Below, one piece after another: positions 7,801-17,138 of a DNA stretch of 64,000 nt. Under the pieces are notes generated by a model. That model made no database searches and had not been told where the DNA came from. It worked only from the letters and a program-made list of their open reading frames with translations. The position numbers were made by a program, and so were the translations under genes. Numbering within the stretch: position 1 is the stretch's first letter; each line of letters begins with the position of its first letter. The stretch comes from an uncultured Collinsella sp. (GTDB lineage: Bacteria > Actinomycetota > Coriobacteriia > Coriobacteriales > Coriobacteriaceae). The stretch lies in assembly GCA_902470905.1 (NCBI GenBank), contig CABRIC010000001.1, positions 1-64,000 on the forward strand, given 5' to 3'.

Positions 7801-10800
7801 ATGGTCTCTCGTATCTACGTGGAGAAGAAACCCGGGTTCGACGTCGAGGCTCAGCAGCTCAAGGGCGAGCTGACCGAAATTCTCGGCATCAAGGGCATCG
7901 AGGCCCTGAGGATCATCAACCGCTACGACGTCGAGGGCATCGACGAGGAGCTTTTCCGCTCCTGCGTGCCGACCGTCTTTAGCGAGCCCCAGGTCGATGT
8001 GACCTACGACGAACTCCCCGCAAGCGATGGCGCCGTCTTTGCCGTCGAATTCCTGCCTGGCCAGTTTGACCAGCGCGCCGACTCCGCCAGCGAGTGCGTG
8101 CAGCTCATCAGCCAGGGCGAGCGCCCCGCCGTGCGCTCCGCCAAGGTCTATATGATCTCGGGCGCTCTGGACGAGGCCGCCATCGATGCCATCAAGCACT
8201 ACGTGGTGAACCCCGTCGAGGCACGCATCGCCTCGCTCGACCTGCCCGAGACGCTGTACATGGAGACCCCCGAGCCCCAGCCCGTCGAGGTGCTCGACGG
8301 CTTCCGCGAGCTCGACGAGGCCGGCCTCGCCGCCTTTATCGCCGATCGCGGCCTTGCCATGGACGAGGCAGACATCGCCTTCTGCCAGCAGTACTTCCGC
8401 GATGAGGACCGCGACCCCACCATCACCGAGATCCGCGTGATCGACACCTACTGGTCTGACCACTGCCGCCACACCACCTTCGGCACCGTCCTGGACGACG
8501 TGACGATCGACGACGCCGTGGTGCAGCAAGCCTTCGACCGCTACATGGAGATGCGCCACGAACTCGGCCGCGACGCCAAGCCCGTCTGCCTCATGGACAT
8601 GGGCACCATCGGCGCCAAGTACCTTAAGAAGACCGGCGTCATGACCGATGTCGACGAGTCCGAGGAGATCAACGCCTGCACCGTCAAGGTGAAGGTCGAT
8701 GTCGACGGCGAGGACCAGGACTGGCTGTTCCTGTTTAAGAACGAGACCCACAACCACCCGACCGAGATCGAGCCCTTCGGCGGTGCCGCCACCTGCGTGG
8801 GCGGCGCCATCCGCGACCCGCTCTCGGGCCGCAGCTACGTGTACCAGGCCATGCGTGTCACCGGCGCCGGTGACCCCACCGTCCCGGTTTCCGAGACGCT
8901 CGAGGGCAAGCTGCCGCAGCGCAAGCTCGTGACCACTGCCGCCGCCGGCTACTCCAGCTACGGCAACCAGATCGGCCTTGCCACCGGTCAGGTCAACGAA
9001 CTCTATCACCCCGGTTACGTGGCCAAGCGCATGGAGGTTGGCGCCGTCGTGGGCGCTACCCCGGCAAACCACGTTCGTCGCGAGTGCCCCGCCCCCACCG
9101 ACAAGATCATCCTGCTGGGCGGCCGCACCGGCCGCGATGGCATCGGTGGCGCCACCGGCTCCTCCAAGACCCAGAACACCGAGTCCATCGAGACCTCGGG
9201 TGCCGAGGTCCAGAAGGGCAACGCCCCTGTCGAGCGCAAGCTGCAGCGTCTGTTCCGCCGCGGCGACGCCTGCCGTCTGATCAAGCGCTGCAACGACTTT
9301 GGCGCCGGCGGCGTCTCGGTCGCCGTGGGCGAGCTTGCCGACGGCCTGTATGTCGACCTGGACACCGTGACCAAGAAGTACGACGGCCTGGACGGCACCG
9401 AGCTCGCTATCTCTGAGTCCCAGGAGCGCATGGCCTGCGCCGTCGCCGACGGTGACGTCGAGGAGTTCATGGGCTACGCCGCCGAGGAGAACCTGGAGGC
9501 GACCGTTATCGCCGAGGTTACCGCTGAGCCGCGCATGCGCATGGCCTGGAACGGCGTCGCTATCGTCGACCTGTCCCGCGAGTTCCTCAACTCCAACGGC
9601 GCACCCAAGCACCAGGTCGCCCACGTGTGCGCCCGTAGCGTGTGGCAGCCCAGCTGGGCCGGCACCACGCTCGCCGAGCGCATGACCTCGCTCGTCACCG
9701 ACCTCAACGTCGCTTCCAACAAGGGCCTTTCCGAGCGCTTCGACTCCACCATCGGCGCCGCGACCGTGCTCATGCCCTTTGGCGGCAAGACGCAGCTCAC
9801 CCCCAGCTCGGCCATGGTCGCCAAGTTCCCCGTAGACGGCGAGACCACCACGGCAAGCGCCATGGCGTGGGGCTTCAACCCCTACCTGATGGAGGCCGAC
9901 CAGTTTGCAGGCGCCTACCTGTCCGTGGTCGAGTCCATCGCCAAGCTCGTTGCCGCCGGCTTTGAGCACAAGCGCGCCTATCTCTCCTTCCAGGAATACT
10001 TTGAGCGCCTGCGCACCGAGGCCGAGCGCTGGGGCAAGCCCACGGCAGCCGTCCTGGGCGCCCTCATGGCCCAAGTCGACCTGGGTGCCGGCGCCATCGG
10101 CGGCAAGGACTCCATGAGCGGTTCGTTTGAGGACGAGACCGGCGAGCTCAACGTTCCGCCGACCCTGATCAGCTTCGCCGTCGCCGTGGGCAAGGCCGCC
10201 CGCGCCGTCTCGCCCGAGTTCAAGGGCCTCACGCACCGCGTCGTCCGCATCGCCCCCGCCACCTATGGCGAGGACTACCGTCCCGACGCTCAGCAGCTGC
10301 TCGCCGCGTTTGACGCCGTCGAGGCGCTCACTGCTACCGGCAACGCCCTGGCCATCTCCACGCCCGGCTACGGCTGCGGCGCCGAGAGCCTCTTTAAGAT
10401 GTGCGTCGGTAACCAGATCGGTATCGAGCTTGCCGAGGATGTAGACGTGGAGAGCCTCTTCACCCCGCTCTACGGCAGCTTTATCGTCGAGCTCGCCGAG
10501 GATGCCGAGCTGCCCGAGGTCGCCGACGGCGTTGTCGTCGAGCCCCTGGGCACCACCGTCGAGGGCTATGTCATCGACACCGGCTCCGAAGTCATCGAGC
10601 TCTCCGAGCTCCAGGAGGCCTGGGAGAGCGGCATCGAGGGCGTCTTTGCCTACCGCAGCGCCGACGAGACCCCCGAGGTCGAGACCATCGACTTCCGCGC
10701 CAAGGACATCCACGTGTACGGCGGCGCCAAGATCGCCCGCCCGCGCGTGATCATCCCCGTGTTCCCCGGCAACAACTGCGAGTACGACAGCGCCCGCGCC

Positions 10801-11547
10801 TTCCGTGCCGCCGGTGCCGAGGCCGACACCTTCGTGATCAACAACCTCACGCCCGAGGCCGTCGCCGAGAGCACCCACGAGCTTGCCCGCCGCATCCGTG
10901 CAAGCCAGATCGTCATGATCCCCGGCGGCTTCTCGGGCGGCGACGAGCCCGACGGCTCCGCCAAGTTCATCACGGCGTTCTTCCGCGCTCCCGAGGTCAC
11001 CGAGGCAGTCCGCGACCTGCTCAAGGCCCGCGACGGCCTGATGCTGGGCATCTGCAACGGCTTCCAGGCCCTGGTCAAGCTCGGCCTGGTGCCCTACGGC
11101 GACATCGTCGACGCCACGCCCGATGCGCCCACGTTGACGTTCAACACCATCGGTCGCCACCAGAGCCGTCTGGTGCGCACCCGCATCTCGTCCAACTTGT
11201 CCCCGTGGCTGTCGCAGTGCAGCCTGGACGACCCCTACACCGTCGCCATCAGCCACGGCGAGGGCCGCTTTGTCGCCAATGACGAAGTGCTCGCCCAGCT
11301 GATCGCCAACGGCCAGGTCGCCACGCAGTACGTGGGCGAGAACGGCAAGCCCAGCATGGATCTCTCCGTCAACCCCAACGGCTCCGCACTCGCCATCGAG
11401 GGCATCACGAGCCCCGACGGCCGCGTCCTGGGCAAGATGGGCCATGCCGAGCGTCGCGGCGACAACCTGTACCGCAACGTGCCCGAGCATGTCCCCGGCG
11501 ATAAGTTCATGCCGATCTTTGAGAGCGGCGTGGCCTACTTCGCTTAA
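7801..11547 (+). CDS. purL: Phosphoribosylformylglycinamidine synthase, single-chain form
   Basis: A 1248-residue enzyme of purine synthesis that converts FGAR, glutamine and ATP to FGAM. It is the large type with the glutaminase fused at the C-terminus, instead of separate PurL, PurQ and PurS. The synthetase part shows DTYWSDHCRHTTF and NETHNHPTEIEPFGGAAT. The glutaminase part, from about residue 980, shows FPGNNCEYDSARAFRAAG, the nucleophile motif LGICNGFQAL and the partner His in ISHGEGRF. The start ATG follows AGGAAGGCAGGA. It is monocistronic, ending in a strong terminator at 11585. No purine riboswitch pattern was seen in the 180-bp leader. Confidence 0.97.
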   Translation: MVSRIYVEKKPGFDVEAQQLKGELTEILGIKGIEALRIINRYDVEGIDEELFRSCVPTVFSEPQVDVTYDELPASDGAVFAVEFLPGQFDQRADSASECVQLISQGERPAVRSAKVYMISGALDEAAIDAIKHYVVNPVEARIASLDLPETLYMETPEPQPVEVLDGFRELDEAGLAAFIADRGLAMDEADIAFCQQYFRDEDRDPTITEIRVIDTYWSDHCRHTTFGTVLDDVTIDDAVVQQAFDRYMEMRHELGRDAKPVCLMDMGTIGAKYLKKTGVMTDVDESEEINACTVKVKVDVDGEDQDWLFLFKNETHNHPTEIEPFGGAATCVGGAIRDPLSGRSYVYQAMRVTGAGDPTVPVSETLEGKLPQRKLVTTAAAGYSSYGNQIGLATGQVNELYHPGYVAKRMEVGAVVGATPANHVRRECPAPTDKIILLGGRTGRDGIGGATGSSKTQNTESIETSGAEVQKGNAPVERKLQRLFRRGDACRLIKRCNDFGAGGVSVAVGELADGLYVDLDTVTKKYDGLDGTELAISESQERMACAVADGDVEEFMGYAAEENLEATVIAEVTAEPRMRMAWNGVAIVDLSREFLNSNGAPKHQVAHVCARSVWQPSWAGTTLAERMTSLVTDLNVASNKGLSERFDSTIGAATVLMPFGGKTQLTPSSAMVAKFPVDGETTTASAMAWGFNPYLMEADQFAGAYLSVVESIAKLVAAGFEHKRAYLSFQEYFERLRTEAERWGKPTAAVLGALMAQVDLGAGAIGGKDSMSGSFEDETGELNVPPTLISFAVAVGKAARAVSPEFKGLTHRVVRIAPATYGEDYRPDAQQLLAAFDAVEALTATGNALAISTPGYGCGAESLFKMCVGNQIGIELAEDVDVESLFTPLYGSFIVELAEDAELPEVADGVVVEPLGTTVEGYVIDTGSEVIELSELQEAWESGIEGVFAYRSADETPEVETIDFRAKDIHVYGGAKIARPRVIIPVFPGNNCEYDSARAFRAAGAEADTFVINNLTPEAVAESTHELARRIRASQIVMIPGGFSGGDEPDGSAKFITAFFRAPEVTEAVRDLLKARDGLMLGICNGFQALVKLGLVPYGDIVDATPDAPTLTFNTIGRHQSRLVRTRISSNLSPWLSQCSLDDPYTVAISHGEGRFVANDEVLAQLIANGQVATQYVGENGKPSMDLSVNPNGSALAIEGITSPDGRVLGKMGHAERRGDNLYRNVPEHVPGDKFMPIFESGVAYFA

Positions 11548-11584
11548 ACCTTTCCCATCGGGTACAATCCCCTCGGGTAACAAC

Positions 11585-11621
11585 ACCCGCCACCGGCACC
11601 CCCGGTGGCGGGTTCTTTTTT
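11585..11621 (+). terminator. Intrinsic terminator after purL
   Basis: ACCCGCCACCGG pairs with CCGGTGGCGGGT and is followed by TCTTTTTT, a canonical GC stem with a U tract. Confidence 0.92.
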
Positions 11622-11648
11622 GCTTTGCGCGTATAGGAGAAGGACATC

Positions 11649-12584
11649 ATGGAAAGCCGCAAGCCGTATCTCGCCACCCTGCCCGGACTCATCCTGGACT
11701 GTCTTGTTTGCTGTGCACTCTGGGGATCGGCCTTTCCCTGCATCAAGATCGGCTACGCGCTCTTTGGCATCCCAGCGCACGATAGCGCTTCGCAGCTGCT
11801 CTTTGCAGGTTTACGCTTTACGCTTGCCGGCGCCCTGGTTATCGTTGGCATGAGCACGGCACAGCGCCGCCCACTCGTTCCGCAGGCTCGCGATATCAAG
11901 CCCATCTGCATCCTGTCGCTCTTCCAGACTATCGGACAGTACTTCTTTTTCTACCTCGGTCTCTCCCGTGCAAGCGCTATGTCGAGTTCCATCATCGAGG
12001 CCAGCGCTAACTTCCTCGCAATCCTCTTTGCCGCCCTGGCGTTTCATACCGAGAAGCTCAATACGGCCAAGGTGCTCGGCTGTGTGTTGGGCTTTGCCGG
12101 TGTCGCGCTCGTCAACCTTTCGGGCGCGGACGGCACCTTTGGCTTTACGCTCGACGGCGAGGGATTTATCTTGGCTTCCACTGTTGCGGGCGCCCTGTCG
12201 ACCTGCCTCATTGGCATCTTCTCGCGCGAGCATGACGGCGTCTTGCTTGCCGGGTGGCAGTTCTTGGTCGGCGGCCTGGTCCTCACCGCCATCGGCTTTT
12301 TGATGGGCGGCGCGCTCTCCCCCACGGCGATTGCCCCCGCCATCGCGCTCATCATCTACATGGCGCTCATCTCCGCGGTCGCCTACTCGCTGTGGTCGCG
12401 CCTGCTTGCCGTCAACCCCGTCAGCCGCGTCTCGGTCTTTGGGTTTATGAACCCGGTCTTTGGCGTTTTGCTGAGCGCGCTGCTGCTCGGCGAGGGCGCC
12501 GGCACGAGCCCCGCTACTGTCATCGTTGCCCTGCTGTTGGTTTGCGGCGGCATCATCATCGTAAATAAGCCCAAAAAGGCCTAG
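11649..12584 (+). CDS. EamA/DMT-family transporter
   Basis: A 311-residue protein with about ten hydrophobic segments arranged as two EamA halves (first half includes ALWGSAFPCIKIGYALFG, second AYSLWSRLLAVNPVSRVSVF). Members are proton-driven exporters or importers of small metabolites; the substrate is unknown. The start ATG follows GGAGAAGGA. It is flanked by terminators at 11585 and 12656, so it is a single-gene unit. Confidence 0.85.
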   Translation: MESRKPYLATLPGLILDCLVCCALWGSAFPCIKIGYALFGIPAHDSASQLLFAGLRFTLAGALVIVGMSTAQRRPLVPQARDIKPICILSLFQTIGQYFFFYLGLSRASAMSSSIIEASANFLAILFAALAFHTEKLNTAKVLGCVLGFAGVALVNLSGADGTFGFTLDGEGFILASTVAGALSTCLIGIFSREHDGVLLAGWQFLVGGLVLTAIGFLMGGALSPTAIAPAIALIIYMALISAVAYSLWSRLLAVNPVSRVSVFGFMNPVFGVLLSALLLGEGAGTSPATVIVALLLVCGGIIIVNKPKKA

Positions 12585-12655
12585 CGAACTGCCTCGTTCC
12601 GAGAAAAAGACGAGGCACATCTTCGACAGCCGCTACTAATCCCGCCAACGCAAAA

Positions 12656-12696
12656 GGGGCGCACGACCATCAATACGGTCGTGCGCCCCTATTTTT
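12656..12696 (+). terminator. Intrinsic terminator after EamA gene (possibly bidirectional)
   Basis: GGGGCGCACGACC pairs with GGTCGTGCGCCCC around an 8-base loop, then TATTTTT. An A run precedes the stem, so it may also serve the convergent GGDEF gene that ends at 12697. Confidence 0.9.
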
Positions 12697-13839
12697 CTAG
12701 CGTACCTGAACGCCGGCTTTCTTCTTCTCGCCCTTGACGCGATAGAGCTCCGCATCGGCGGCGCGAAGTAAGTCTTGCCAGGTATCAACACTATCGCCGA
12801 CCCGCGCGTAACCGATGGACATCCGCAATGCATACGGCACCTCGGCACGAGCGAGCTCGTCGTCAATCGCCGAACACAGGTCTATGATGCCCTGTTCCGC
12901 CGCTGCCTTTTGGAGCACCACAAACTCATCGCCACCATAACGTGCGATAAAGCCACCAGCCGGCGAGCAGACATCCTTGAGCGCCGTCGCAACAACCTGA
13001 AGAGCGTGGTCGCCCTCCACATGTCCATAGCGATCGTTAATCTGCTTAAAGCCGTCGGCGTCCATCATAAGCAGATATACATCTTCGGCCTAATCCACAT
13101 TTGAAAAGAGCGACAGCATATAGGTCTCAAAACGGTTGCGGTTGTTGAGTCCAGTCAACGGGTCAGTCGAGATCAGTTGCTCCTGATAGACGATATAGAG
13201 CAGCAGGATGCTCAGCGTTATACCGAAGCAAAGGCCCGGTACCGAAAACAAAACCTGGAAGGTACCGCCCACCAGAGCGGGAACCGCAAAAAAGGCGAGG
13301 GTGCGATAAATGGCCTTCTTTTGCAGGCTTTCGACTTTTCGAGCCTGAATAAAGGCATGCAAGGACGTATATATGACGTAGCAGTAGCTAACGATAGGCT
13401 GAATCATATAAAGCGCTCCGCGACGATATATGCCCTGTGCATCGATATAGAACATAGCGTGCGTCCAGTAGCTGGTAAATGCCAGCACGACCACCAATGC
13501 TGTTGGCAACGTTAAAAGTACCACCCTGTAGGGCGTGGTCAGGAGCCGTGAGCCCTGCATCGTCTCGGAATAGAAAAACCAAATGAGGCACGCGATGGCG
13601 AACAGCGAAAACGAGACCGCGTTGGAAATCCAGTTGGCCGTGATGCCTACAGGAGTGCTTACGCCGTCCGAGAGCGTCTAGATCATATCGAAGAAAATGT
13701 AGGCAGCAGACGTGTAGCCCAGCATGCTAAACAAAAGCTGCTGGGTGCTCGAGAACAGGGAGCGACGGCTTCGTACGGCAAGCCCGATAAGAATAATCAT
13801 GCACAGCAGGAATATCTCGATCTTGAGTGCCTTAATCAC
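12697..13839 (-). pseudogene. Membrane-anchored diguanylate cyclase (GGDEF), interrupted by two in-frame amber codons
   Basis: The frame from GTG 13839 (ribosome site GGGAGGG) to 12697 reads as one 381-codon gene except for two TAG codons, at 13678-13680 and 13090-13092; no frameshift was seen. The N-terminal ~225 residues hold several membrane segments (IEIFLLCMIILIGLAV, GITLSILLLYIVYQ). The C-terminal GGDEF domain has DADGFKQINDRYGHVEGD and the active-site signature RYGGDEF. An RxxD inhibitory site is not evident at the usual place just before it. An intact protein would make the second messenger c-di-GMP. As written, translation would stop after about 53 residues. Both TAGs could come from CAG by one C-to-T change. 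Decay is the simplest reading; see findings. Confidence 0.8.
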
Positions 13840-13940
13840 TAGACGCCCTCCCTTCAATATCCAAGTGGCCAGAATCGCCCGAGTCGCGCCCAGGAGCCAA
13901 ACACCCCTTTCTCCGCAGGGGTAAAGGGAATCATAGCAGA

Positions 13941-13980
13941 GCGCCCGAACGTCACTGCAGAACAGCCACCGTTCGGGCGC
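13941..13980 (-). terminator. Hairpin downstream of kdgT-like gene
   Basis: GCGCCCGAACG pairs perfectly with CGTTCGGGCGC (11 bp) around an 18-base loop, about 50 bp after the permease stop codon. There is no long U tract, so termination is likely but not certain. Confidence 0.5.
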
Positions 13981-14029
13981 CCACACGGCGCGAATTGCAC
14001 ACGCCGGCTAGATTGACTCGCGTCGACGA

Positions 14030-15052
14030 TTACTCGACGTCGATGTCGGTCGCGACGGCCTCCTCAATAGCCTCGACGCCTTCGACCGACAGATCCTCTT
14101 CGCCGTGGCAGAACTTCTTATCGACCCAGCCGGTCAGAATCGGGGCCATGATTGCCGTGATGATGACGGCGGTGGCGATCTGCGCATACGCGGTGGGCGC
14201 AAGCTCTGCATAGCGTGGCGCGACCTCGGCAAGGGCAACCGGCGTGGTCATAGCCGTGCCGGCGATGGTGGAGCAAGCAACGGCGGCCTTGCCGTTGCCG
14301 CCGCACAAGCGCTCGAAGGCAAAGGTGACGGGGCCAACGATAAAGAGGGTGATGAGGCCCAGCAGGATGCCCGAGATACCGCCGGTGATAAAGCTCGACA
14401 GGCTCATGGACGCACCGAGCTGAAATCCGATTACAGCGATCGCGGGATTGGCGCCGGGAACCAGCAGGTTCTTGATAAACGGGAACAAGTTGCCCAGGAC
14501 CATGCCGATAACAAGCGGCAGGATGGATCCGATGATGGTGCCGACGGGGATGTTGGCGAGACCCGAAACACCAAGGATGATCATCGTGACGGCGGGGCCG
14601 GCCGTAAAGAACAGGATACCGACAGCGCCCTGCTCGGACTCATCGCCGAACTCGCCCATGATGCCCGTATAGAGCGCCATGTTGCAAAACGTAATGCCGC
14701 CGATGATGGAAACCGAGCTCAGGCCTAAAAAGTTATCGTTAAAGAAGTACGCGACGCCCAGACCCAGCGCGGCTGCCACTACAAGCTTAGGAATCAGCAC
14801 GACGATGCCGGTCTTGATGGCGCCCGGCGTGGACTTAAAGCTGATGCCGGCGCCCACGAACAGCAAGATCGCGGCAACGATGGTGTTGGAGCCGCCGCGG
14901 CAGGCAGCCGTAAAGAAGCCGCCGACCTCAAAGACCTGCGGGCAGAAGGTATTGAGCAAAAGGCCGACGATCATCGGATAGATCATGATGTCGCCCGGGA
15001 TGCGCGGTACCTTGAATTTCTTTTGCTCGCTGGCGGTCGCTTCCTGTGCCAT
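14030..15052 (-). CDS. kdgT: 2-keto-3-deoxygluconate permease family transporter (KdgT-like)
   Basis: A 340-residue integral membrane protein matching the KdgT family in length and sequence (starts near KVPRIPGDIMIYPMIVGLL; later FITGGISGILLGLITLF and CSTIAGTAMTTPVALAEV). The family takes up 2-keto-3-deoxygluconate, a product of pectin and uronate breakdown, by proton symport. ATG 15052 is chosen because GGGGG lies 5 bases before it. No kdg catabolic genes are nearby, so the true substrate may differ. The acidic tail (VEGVEAIEEAVATDIDVE) is an extension of unknown role. Confidence 0.85.
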   Translation of the reverse strand: MAQEATASEQKKFKVPRIPGDIMIYPMIVGLLLNTFCPQVFEVGGFFTAACRGGSNTIVAAILLFVGAGISFKSTPGAIKTGIVVLIPKLVVAAALGLGVAYFFNDNFLGLSSVSIIGGITFCNMALYTGIMGEFGDESEQGAVGILFFTAGPAVTMIILGVSGLANIPVGTIIGSILPLVIGMVLGNLFPFIKNLLVPGANPAIAVIGFQLGASMSLSSFITGGISGILLGLITLFIVGPVTFAFERLCGGNGKAAVACSTIAGTAMTTPVALAEVAPRYAELAPTAYAQIATAVIITAIMAPILTGWVDKKFCHGEEDLSVEGVEAIEEAVATDIDVE

Positions 15053-15193
15053 GAAACCCCCATTTCCGCTGACGCAGAACAAAAGCCCACGTCACGCTTT
15101 GCTACAGTAAAGTTTGACCATGGTACCAGAAGAAGCAGACCGCCTCGGTGAGAAATTCGATTCGTTAGGCCGGGACGATAACGCGTCCTGCTC

Positions 15194-15517
15194 CTATACG
15201 AGGCTCAAAACGATATAGAACACGATGCCCGAAACGCAGCACCACAACATCGACTTTGTCTTGATTGCCACCGCCACGACGCCGGTGGCCGCAATCCAGG
15301 GAACCAAGGCAGGCCAGAGTCCCGCGTCGAACGCGCCGGGGTTCACCAAGTCGTTGGCGACCAGCGCGGCAAAGGCAGCGGGCGGGATATAGCCCAGGGC
15401 CTCGGTAATGCGGGGCGACAGGGTCCGCCCGCGCAAGGCGAACGCCGGCGCGATGCGAAAGAACGCGATAGCAGCCCACGACGACAGCCACAGAACCAAG
15501 AACTCGTTAGCGGGCAT
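15194..15517 (-). CDS. azlD: AzlD-family branched-chain amino acid export subunit
   Basis: A 107-residue protein with about four hydrophobic segments (MPANEFLVLWLSSWAAIAFFRIAP). It matches the small AzlD subunit, which works with AzlC to export branched-chain amino acids or related compounds. Its start at 15517 overlaps the azlC stop by 11 bases, so the two are co-translated. The pathway link to the liv import operon in this window is thematic only; the genes are 11 kb apart. Confidence 0.88.
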   Translation of the reverse strand: MPANEFLVLWLSSWAAIAFFRIAPAFALRGRTLSPRITEALGYIPPAAFAALVANDLVNPGAFDAGLWPALVPWIAATGVVAVAIKTKSMLWCCVSGIVFYIVLSLV

Positions 15518-16199
15518 CGCGGGCACCTCTTCCGTCAAATACAGCATCGCACGCCAGCGCAATGGCAATGCCGACCACGACGCTTGCCGGCACGGCAATA
15601 TTCGCGAGGCCCAAGAACTTGCATACGGCGACGGACACCGCGCCCGAAACCGCCGCGACAACGTTACCGCGCGACAGCCGCTGCGAAAAGAGCAGGCAGA
15701 TAAAGAGCGAGGTGCAGACAAAGGCTGCAATGGCGGTGGGAACATCGACAACGGCGCCGACGATGGCGCCCATCGTACACGAAACGCCCCATGTTGCGAT
15801 GAGGATCACGTTGAGCACAAAGGACTCGCGCGGGCCCCAATCCTCCCCTTCAACCAACTTGGCAAGCGAGATGCCATATGCCTCCTCGGTAAGTGTCGCG
15901 GCAACAGCCAGCGTCTGACGCTTCGAGGCACCCCTCAGATGCGGTGCGATCGATGCCGAGTAAAGCGCAAAACGCGAGGAGATGGCGGCAACGCTCGCGA
16001 CGATCGATGCTGCAGGCACACCCGCCAGCCACAGGTTGCAGATCATAAACTGGCCGCTGCCCGTCACAAACGTACTGCTTAGAGCAAAGACCATCCAGGG
16101 CTCCATTCCCGTCTGCCCCATGATCATTCCGCACGGCGCGCCTATTGCAACATAGGTAAGCATCACCGGCCAGACGGTTCTAACGATTTTGAGCACCAT
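15507..16199 (-). CDS. azlC: AzlC-family branched-chain amino acid exporter
   Basis: A 230-residue membrane protein of the AzlC family (PVMLTYVAIGAPCGMIMG; STFVTGSGQFMICNLWLAG). With AzlD it forms a small exporter (LIV-E type), known for efflux of branched-chain amino acids or azaleucine. ATG 16199 gives the usual family length; a weak AGGATGAG lies upstream. The longer frame to 16268 adds a hydrophilic leader without a ribosome site. It is divergent from the HD-domain gene at 16326. Confidence 0.88.
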   Translation of the reverse strand: MVLKIVRTVWPVMLTYVAIGAPCGMIMGQTGMEPWMVFALSSTFVTGSGQFMICNLWLAGVPAASIVASVAAISSRFALYSASIAPHLRGASKRQTLAVAATLTEEAYGISLAKLVEGEDWGPRESFVLNVILIATWGVSCTMGAIVGAVVDVPTAIAAFVCTSLFICLLFSQRLSRGNVVAAVSGAVSVAVCKFLGLANIAVPASVVVGIAIALACDAVFDGRGARDAR

Positions 16200-16325
16200 A
16201 CGTTTCTCATCCTGACAAGGTCTCCGAGCCGCATGTAGCGACACGGCAGAATCATCATCCGGCAGCAACCGAGTTCACCTACAATTGCCACCGGATCGAA
16301 AGACACAACTTTTTAGGAAGTCATT

Positions 16326-17138
16326 ATGACAGCTATCGATCGAGACCGGGCGCGCGCGGCCTTCAAAAGCTACACCGATGCCTACGACGCCACCAACCCA
16401 CGCATCGCGCTCAAAATCGAGCATACGTACCACGTGGCCGAGGCATGCGATGCCGTAGCGCGCGAGCAGGGCTGGTCGTCAGAAGATATTGACCTGGCAT
16501 GGCTTTGCGGCCTGCTACACGATATGGGCCGCTTTGAGCAGCTGAGACGCTGGGACACCTTTAAGGACGCCGAGAGCATGAGCCATGCGGCGCTGGGCAT
16601 CGAGGTCCTCTTTGGCGAGAATCCCGCCGATGCACCCGCCGTAACGAGCATCCGCGACTTTATCGATGACCCGGCAGAAGATGAGCTCATCCGAGCGAGC
16701 ATTGCCTATCACAGCGATTTCCGTCTACCCGCGCAGCTCGACGTGCGCACGCGAAGCTTCTGCGATATCGTGCGCGATGGTGACAAGATCGACATTATGC
16801 GCACCATCGCCGACAGCACCGTCGACACCATCCTCAAGGTGGACGAGAAGACGTTTCTCGGCAGCCGTTTCTCGTCGCCGACACTTGCCGCCTTTGACGA
16901 GCACCGCTGCGTCGCACGCGATGAACGCAACGAGCCCGCCGACTTCTTGGTGGGACTCATCTGCTTTATGTTTGAGCTCGTCTATCCAGCAAGCCGCGCG
17001 CTGGCGCGCGAACAGGGCGATATCCACCGCCTGCTCGACGCGCCCTTTGGCATCACGCGGCCCTTTACCGACCCCGCCACGCAGGCAACCTGGAGCCGCC
17101 TAAAGGACGAGATGCGCGACTGGCTGGCGCGCGCCTAG
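16326..17138 (+). CDS. HD-domain phosphohydrolase
   Basis: A 270-residue cytoplasmic protein with an HD metal-binding signature: His in KIEHTYHVAEACDAV and the paired His-Asp in LCGLLHDMGRFEQ, then a further His in SMSHAALGIEV. HD proteins are metal-dependent phosphohydrolases, often acting on nucleotides. The substrate here is unknown. The start follows TTTTAGGAAG. Its last four bases overlap the convergent etfA stop. Confidence 0.85.
   Translation: MTAIDRDRARAAFKSYTDAYDATNPRIALKIEHTYHVAEACDAVAREQGWSSEDIDLAWLCGLLHDMGRFEQLRRWDTFKDAESMSHAALGIEVLFGENPADAPAVTSIRDFIDDPAEDELIRASIAYHSDFRLPAQLDVRTRSFCDIVRDGDKIDIMRTIADSTVDTILKVDEKTFLGSRFSSPTLAAFDEHRCVARDERNEPADFLVGLICFMFELVYPASRALAREQGDIHRLLDAPFGITRPFTDPATQATWSRLKDEMRDWLARA

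Noticed and set aside
7783..11586. A 1267-codon open frame on the minus strand opposite purL
   Set aside because: It is a shadow of the GC-rich purL codons; composition is Gly/Asp/Val/Leu/His-rich low complexity, with no ribosome site or family motif.
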